Shown: piece after piece, positions 59,005 through 64,000 of the stretch
Numbering within the stretch: position 1 is the first letter of the stretch
Layout of the letters: each line of letters begins with the position of its first letter
Made by a program: the position numbers and the translations under genes
Notes under the pieces: generated by a model
Database searches by the model: none
Told to the model about the DNA's origin: nothing
What the model saw: the letters and a program-made list of their open reading frames with translations, nothing else
NCBI GenBank assembly: GCA_964035575.1
Contig: OZ037839.1
Location: 868,001 to 932,000 of the forward strand
Reading direction: 5' to 3'
Length of the DNA: 64,000 nucleotides
From: Rhynchopus sp. YZ270_cl-10
Taxonomy: Eukaryota > Euglenozoa > Diplonemea > Diplonemida > Diplonemidae

Positions 59005-59066
59005 CTCCTTTGGGTTAGGATCATAGAACGGAACATGCCATGAGTGGGTATTGACACAACCCAAAC

Positions 59067-59537
59067 TCATCCTTGCAGGAGTGTATCGGATTGTATAGCG
59101 GATTTGATGTCTTTGTGTTTTGTGGATTCAGCGGAGGAGGCGGAATGGGACAGAGGGGAGGCACCATCCTCAGGGGTGGTGGTGTCCGCTATCAGTGGAA
59201 TGGCATGAGCCGTATCAGAAGCTTGGAGCGCCTTGCTTTCACGTTCCTTTTCTGCTGTGTACTCCTCGACGAATTGCTTGTATGTGCTCTGCTTCATGAA
59301 ATGTCGCAGACTACTGAGAGGTTGTGGTCGTCCTGCGCCACGTCCGCTGCCGGCAGGACGTTGTGCGCTCTTTGCACCATTGAAGGTGACGGCGCTTGCG
59401 TTCAGCTTGTTCGCAGCAGCCTTGTCTTGAAGCTCCTGCCGGTAGACGCAGGCCCGTTCATCAATCTGGCGTTGTTTGGCGCTGTCCTCGCGTTGCTTCT
59501 GTCGGTGTTGCTGGATCATCGAATTGAAGATGGGCAT
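59067..59537 (-). CDS. Small charged coiled-coil protein, copy B
   Basis: A 156-residue protein (MPIFNSMIQQHRQKQREDSA, then KQRQIDERACVYRQELQDKA, a predicted coiled coil) with a basic Gly/Arg/Pro turn (RPAGSGRGAGRPQPL), another helix (KQSTYKQFVEEYTAEKERES) and a Ser/Thr/acidic tail. Not recognised. The copy at 55756-56192 conserves the reading frame with mostly silent or mild changes, which argues that it is a real gene. The ATG at 59537 is the only one before the helix; a poly(A/T) tract precedes it. Single exon as read. Confidence 0.6.
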   Translation of the reverse strand: MPIFNSMIQQHRQKQREDSAKQRQIDERACVYRQELQDKAAANKLNASAVTFNGAKSAQRPAGSGRGAGRPQPLSSLRHFMKQSTYKQFVEEYTAEKERESKALQASDTAHAIPLIADTTTPEDGASPLSHSASSAESTKHKDIKSAIQSDTLLQG

Positions 59538-59589
59538 CGTTCGGGTCTCATGAATAATTTTCTGTTGAATTTTTTTTTTTTTTTTTTTT

Positions 59590-60000
59590 GAAAAAATTTG
59601 GTACTGTAGTGAGCATGAGCTTCCATAGTACGTTATTCTTTGCAAAGTTTGCTGAAACGAAAAGGTTGTGTTTTTCTAGCTGGGATGTGCTTTTAAATTA
59701 TTTGGGTGTCTGTGGGTATTCCTCATGTATCAGCAAGGTAGCTATGCACGGCGACCTAGTTATGCCCGAAATATAACAACACCTATGGCAAGGTGGTGAT
59801 AGTGCTATATCCCAACCCAACAATTGTTTCAGATACATTCTTTTTCTAATGAAAAGAAGGTACAGAGGGTGCTAAAAAAAATCCAACAATGATAAAAGCG
59901 TGAAGATAAAACCAAAAACGACATTTGATGTTTTCTGAGGCCCCTCAGCGAGTGTGCCGGATCTGGTTGAGTCACGGAGCCACCAACACTCCACAGTCTT
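59590..60000. other. Intergenic, no gene seen
   Basis: A weak family B relative (TTTGGTACTGTAGTGAGCAT) at 59590-59640 ends in 20 A on the minus strand. The rest is unremarkable. Confidence 0.4.
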
Positions 60001-60002
60001 TT

Positions 60003-63000
60003 TTACTGCGCTTCCAGAAAAACTCGCGTATGCGACTAGGGCAAAAAGCATGATAAGGGAGTATCGTTAATATAAGATACCTTTGGTAAAAAGAGGGAGG
60101 GGATGTATTTTTTGATAAAATAGAAGTTAAATTCTAGAATTTTCAGGCACGATGGCACCAAAAACGCTGGGAAAAAAAGAAAGAAAGACAAAAAGAAAAC
60201 AGTTTGAGGGGAGGGGGTTTACCTGCATCTGCTGGAATTCAGGCTGGTTGCATTCTGCAGGCTTCATGCGAAACTTTTGGTAGTGCAATGAAAATGAGAC
60301 CTTGCTGCAGAAGGACTGTGGTGTGGTGTGGTGTGGTGTGGTGTGGTTGATATCAGTTTCCCGAAGGTAATTCGTGCTAATCAAATCAAGGCCGCACTTA
60401 CAAAGTTTAGCCACAAACTACGCCCCCCTGCCTACTATCAGGTATTGCCAAAGGTGGTGTGGTGTGGCATTTAAAAAGGTAATTAGGCCTGTGTCATGTA
60501 GGTTCCATGACAAAAAATAAAATAAAATAAAAGTGAAGCTGCTCCCTCGACCACACTTCGTGTTGGCGGGAGAAAGAAAGCAAGGTTGATTTGTTATCCA
60601 AAAGCACTCTCCTGACAGTGTAAATAACTTAAATAAAGTATTTCAACATGTGCATCCAATGAATTGATAATCATAGGGATAGTGGAGCGTTAGGGTCTGC
60701 GGGTTGAGCCAGATGACGTCTGATGATGCACGATTTGGCGCGATTATTTTCCCGGAAAACGCGCATTTTGGGATCAACAAAAATGCTCCCCATATTTCTT
60801 CTAAATAAAAGAAAAGGTTTGTTGTATTGACCCCTAAGCCTCTCGTACTTAGCCATCTTCATCACAATCAATAAAAACAGGGTGGTCTCTTTCCTCACAG
60901 GTGAGTCGTTTTGCTCCCCCCCTTTTTGCCCATTTCTCAATACCTGACACTCTTTTATCGCCTTTACCCACGGGTGGGTGATGGCAACGTGCTGTGAGTT
61001 GCTGTTCGCGGCGGTCATGGCCTTTTGGCACCAATATGCTGCTTCCTTGTATCGTCTGAGTGCGATCATGGTCACGGAGAGGTTATGCGTAAGAACCTAA
61101 CGGGTGAAAGGGGTGAATTAAAGTGAAAGATATACCACGCACGCAACTTGGTGAATGGTTAAAAAGGGAGGAACCCCTTGAAGCAACAATAAGCGGTCGT
61201 TGTTCACAGATGCAGCTTTCATTATTATTATTTTTTCACAAAAAAAAAAGTGGTGATCATACAATGTGCGACGCATCTGCAATGGGCATCGGGTTAGAGA
61301 GGAGCTGCAGGTTGAAGCGTACAGGCGCCTGGTCAAAGCTGTTCGCTGCTGGGTTTGCAGTCTGCAGGGTTTTTGGTGGTGTATGCGTTGTGAATCTAAG
61401 ATGTGGTGACTTCCTGCAATGTGCTTTACCCATTTGAGTCAGTTCAGGTAAGTTCATGCATTTTTTATTTGAAACCTTTTGTTTGATAATAGCCTTGCAC
61501 TATCCTTAAAAGAGAGTTGAGAGTGCGTTTTGCAGTAGACTTTTTTTGAAAACTTTTTTTTACCATTCCTTTTTTAGGGGAACATTTTCAAAAAAAAAAA
61601 TAGAAACTAACTTTCGGTTCTGAATAAAAAGAAAACAATGAAAAACAACTTTTTCGTTTTTCGTTTATCGCTCCGCAAGCTTGTTGTGTTTTTTCGCTGA
61701 AGTGTGTGTTGTATGAGAGAGAAAAAATAATGAGTGAGAAAACACAAGCTGGCGGGCACGCACCTTCCGTCGTTTCTATTTCCTATTGTCAAGTACCTTG
61801 ATTTACAAAAAAAAAAAAATGGTGTATTACTGGCCACCCCAAAATAGCACAAAATAGCACTTTATCACACTTTTTCGCACGTTTTCGCATCCCCTTCAGC
61901 CACAATATATATCAGTCAATAATTGAGCCACCGGGACTTTTTTCCGTTTTTGTACAGAAAAAATTTTAATTTCTACTCGTCAAAAAAAATTGTCCGACCC
62001 CGCAATTAAAAGATATCGACTCGGAAACCCATCCCCGCTGGGTTTTGAAAACTTTTGATGTCGTTGGTTCACCTCAGATGTGTGAGGGCCTCGACCAAAA
62101 CCAGTTTTTCCAGTTTTCGGGTATAAGCCTGGGCGGTAGTATTTTACAAAAAAATCCTCAAAATTCAAAAAAAACTGTTCGAATGGATTCAGATCGTGCA
62201 AAACAGTCAAAATATCACTTTTGACAAAGAAAAAAAAGTGATCCTCACTGTTACGCAGCCACCCTCCTGACCCCCCTGGAACCTGGTTTTTGTGTGGGGG
62301 GTTCCCTGTACAAAGTCTTAAGGGAAGTCTGAAGGGGTACTGGTTGGTGGCCATTTTTTGCCTACAAAAAATCAGGAAAAAAAATTTTTTTTTTCGGTTC
62401 TCGGGAGTCTGTGCGTGCTGTGATGGCGTCACTTTGCGCTCAGAAATGAGTATTTTTGACCTAAAATGCATGTGTCAGTTTAGACTGGCTGTACGCCGTT
62501 TTCCACGGTGTACAGCCACAACTACCCATGTACAGAAGAATTTTTAACTTCTACTCATTTCCAGAAATCGTGCGACCCCGCAATTAAAAGATATCGACTC
62601 GGAAATCCATCCCCGCAGGGTTTTAATTTTTTTTTTAAATTTCGGTGCGTCGCATTCATGCAATTCATTTCCGACTTTTTGGGATTCACCAATCTGGAGT
62701 TCAAAAAAATATTTTTATTATTTTTATTTTTATTTCTTTGCATTCCGCTGCTCAAAATCTTTCAATTGCGGGGTCGGACAATTTTTTTTGACCATCAGTT
62801 TTTTGTTCAACGAACCTTGGGAGAAAAGTCCCGGTGGTTCAGTTATTGACTGATATATTTTTGTAATTTCTTTTTTTTTTTTACTATTTGTATACCGATG
62901 ACGTTACATCTAAGTCCACTTTACGTGCAGCAGCCAGCGCCTTCGCGGCTTCTTCCCATCGTTCGCAGAAGCATAGTGTCACTGCATCGCGTGCAATGAA

Positions 63001-63621
63001 GAAGGACGAGGCGTAGGTCACTTTGCATCGCCCCCAGTGTTTGAGGGCGTTCACGGACTGTTGACAGGCAGCCTTGACTTTGTTCCGTCTGAAGAAGTAG
63101 TTCGAGAGGTTTGTCGCGACTGCAGCACGGAAGAAGGCGCTGTGGTGCGGCAGCTCCACCAGCTTGGCCGCCTCCTCTGCCTGCTTGAAGAGCTGGAACG
63201 CCTTCGCAAGGATCCCTTCACGGTTTGCCTTCGACGCCACTGTACGCGACTCTTTCAAGAAGAAGGTGGCAAAGTTGAGTGTCGTGAGTACGTGATGCTT
63301 CACTGCGGCAGTATACTGAAAGTCGTCGTCGCTGAAAACACAGCGTCGGAGGTGAAGACATTGTGCCAGTGTGTCGAGACATTCTTGCCAATATCCTCCA
63401 GAGCGTTGCTCGCGGGCTCGTTTATTCCGTGCCTTGATTAGATCGAGGGGCTGCCGGAACGTCTCGTTCTTCGTGGTCAGCACGTCATAGTACTCGTTGA
63501 AAACATCGTCGGAGCTGAACAGAAGCGGTAACGTGTCACGTTCGTATTCACTGTTTAACACACCTTCCAACCATATAGGCCGCACACCCTCGGGAAGCGA
63601 GAGAACCTGCCCTCCAGCCAT
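60003..63621 (-). CDS. TPR-like protein, five exons
   Basis: Exons: 62896-63621, 61263-61361, 60944-61096, 60223-60315 and, less surely, 60003-60035. All joints are phase 0 with GTATAC, GTATGA, GTATTG and GTAAAC donors and CTGCAG, CGTTAG, CCACAG and CCCTAG acceptors. The 367-residue product (MAGGQVLSLPEGVRPIWLEG) has helical pairs typical of TPR (GYWQECLDTLAQCLHLRRCV, AFQLFKQAEEAAKLVELPHH, WEEAAKALAAARKV) and exon 3 supplies YKEAAYWCQKAMTAANSNSQ. TPRs mediate protein contacts; no partner can be named. Intron 1 (1.5 kb) holds a TIR element and intron 3 a TAAG hairpin motif. A repeated GTGTG run precedes exon 4's acceptor. The last exon reads SHTRVFLEAQ then TAA. Confidence 0.65.
60835..60862. 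repeat. TAAG-loop-CTTA hairpin motif, copy 6
   Basis: TAAGCCTCTCGTACTTAGCC, inside an intron of the TPR-like gene. Confidence 0.5.
61907..62858. mobile_element. 0.95-kb TIR element in a TPR-gene intron
   Basis: Left ATATATCAGTCAATAATTGA, then CCACCGGGACTTTT; right the inverted AAAAGTCCCGGTGG, TCAGTTATTGACTGATATAT. TA-type flanks. A second inverted layer, TTGTCCGACCCCGCAATTAA, and a direct repeat AAGATATCGACTCGGAAA (62011, 62588) are inside. The core 62290-62450 resembles the interior of the 14883-15282 element. Confidence 0.7.
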
Positions 63622-64000
63622 GCCAAAACAACAACGTATGAACCACCTAAAACCGGAAAATGTGGATGTGGATTGGGAGGCGTGGGTGGGGTGGGGGGGC
63701 GGGAGGCGTCTGTAGTGGATATAAAGAGAAAATGGGTGCTGGAACATATAAAGTAGAACTATTGTTTCTTAGACTTGGGGTCAGAACGACGTGGTGGGGG
63801 CCTGTGGGGTGGGAAGCAGCAGTATCCATGATTTTCGGTCACTTTGAAAAATCATGAAAAAGCAGGGCCTTCAACGTGTCGAAGTTAAGCCTTAACTTCG
63901 ACAACTTTTTTTTTTTGGTTTTTTTTTTTGTCGAAGTTCGACAAATCTAAAAAAAATATGGGATTTTGGCAAAATCCTTTTATTTCTGACCGAGTTGCAG
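63622..64000. other. Upstream of the TPR-like gene, no further gene seen
   Basis: A GTCGAAGTTAAG / CTTAACTTCGAC inverted pair at 63878-63900 and GTCGAAGTTCGACAA at 63930 suggest another MITE cut by the window edge. Confidence 0.4.

Noticed and set aside
1-64000. Spliced-leader RNA, 5S rRNA or tRNA clusters expected in Euglenozoa
   Set aside because: I looked for the conserved sequences and saw none.

Overview
This looks like nuclear DNA of a euglenozoan protist, most likely a diplonemid. The evidence is: a stray SSU rRNA 530-loop fragment (about 9890-10035) carrying GCCAGCACCCGCGG, the ACCC form typical of kinetoplastids and diplonemids rather than the usual AGCC; a complete ingi/L1Tc-like LINE; every recognisable host gene lying on the minus strand, as in a euglenozoan one-way gene cluster; and ordinary GT-AG introns with GTATG or GTAAG donors, which kinetoplastids largely lack. 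The taxon is an inference.

Layout. 1-4850: nested DNA-transposon and MITE debris. 4852-9739: cytochrome P450, TFIIB-like factor and a diverged ubiquitin-like/LRR gene. 10759-14700: a second ubiquitin-like/LRR gene, split by a 2.47-kb insertion made mostly of a 133-bp tandem array. 16314-21535: ubiquitin-like/WD40 protein, GAF/coiled-coil protein, and a two-exon SnoaL-like gene. 21536-35140: 13.6 kb with no convincing host gene, filled with MITEs, poly(A)-ended short repeats, satellites and one decayed LINE piece. 35141-40816: FN3/ART-like gene, an SH3/Tudor-like unknown, and a two-exon YbaB-like gene. 41376-59537: three more ubiquitin-like/LRR genes in a duplicated array; one is split by a full-length 8.7-kb LINE. 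60003-63621: a multi-exon TPR-like gene whose first intron holds a 0.95-kb TIR element.

The most striking content is the LINE and the 2.47-kb insertion. Both sit in the ubiquitin-like/LRR family, both have long target-site duplications (19 and 21 bp), and both begin at their 5' border with a sequence that folds by eye into an HDV-like double pseudoknot. The LINE reads ribozyme - OTU-protease ORF1 - UGA - same-frame ORF2 with a 2A-like motif, APE endonuclease, RT, zinc finger and a C-terminal PIP box. The 2.47-kb element appears to be a non-coding element mobilised by such a LINE. The ubiquitin-like/LRR family has near-identical 75-bp repeats, copy numbers of 7 to 16, and conserved flanks, which suggests fast, recombination-driven evolution. 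Two TA-target MITEs and other insertions can be dated relative to the duplications because empty sites survive in the window.
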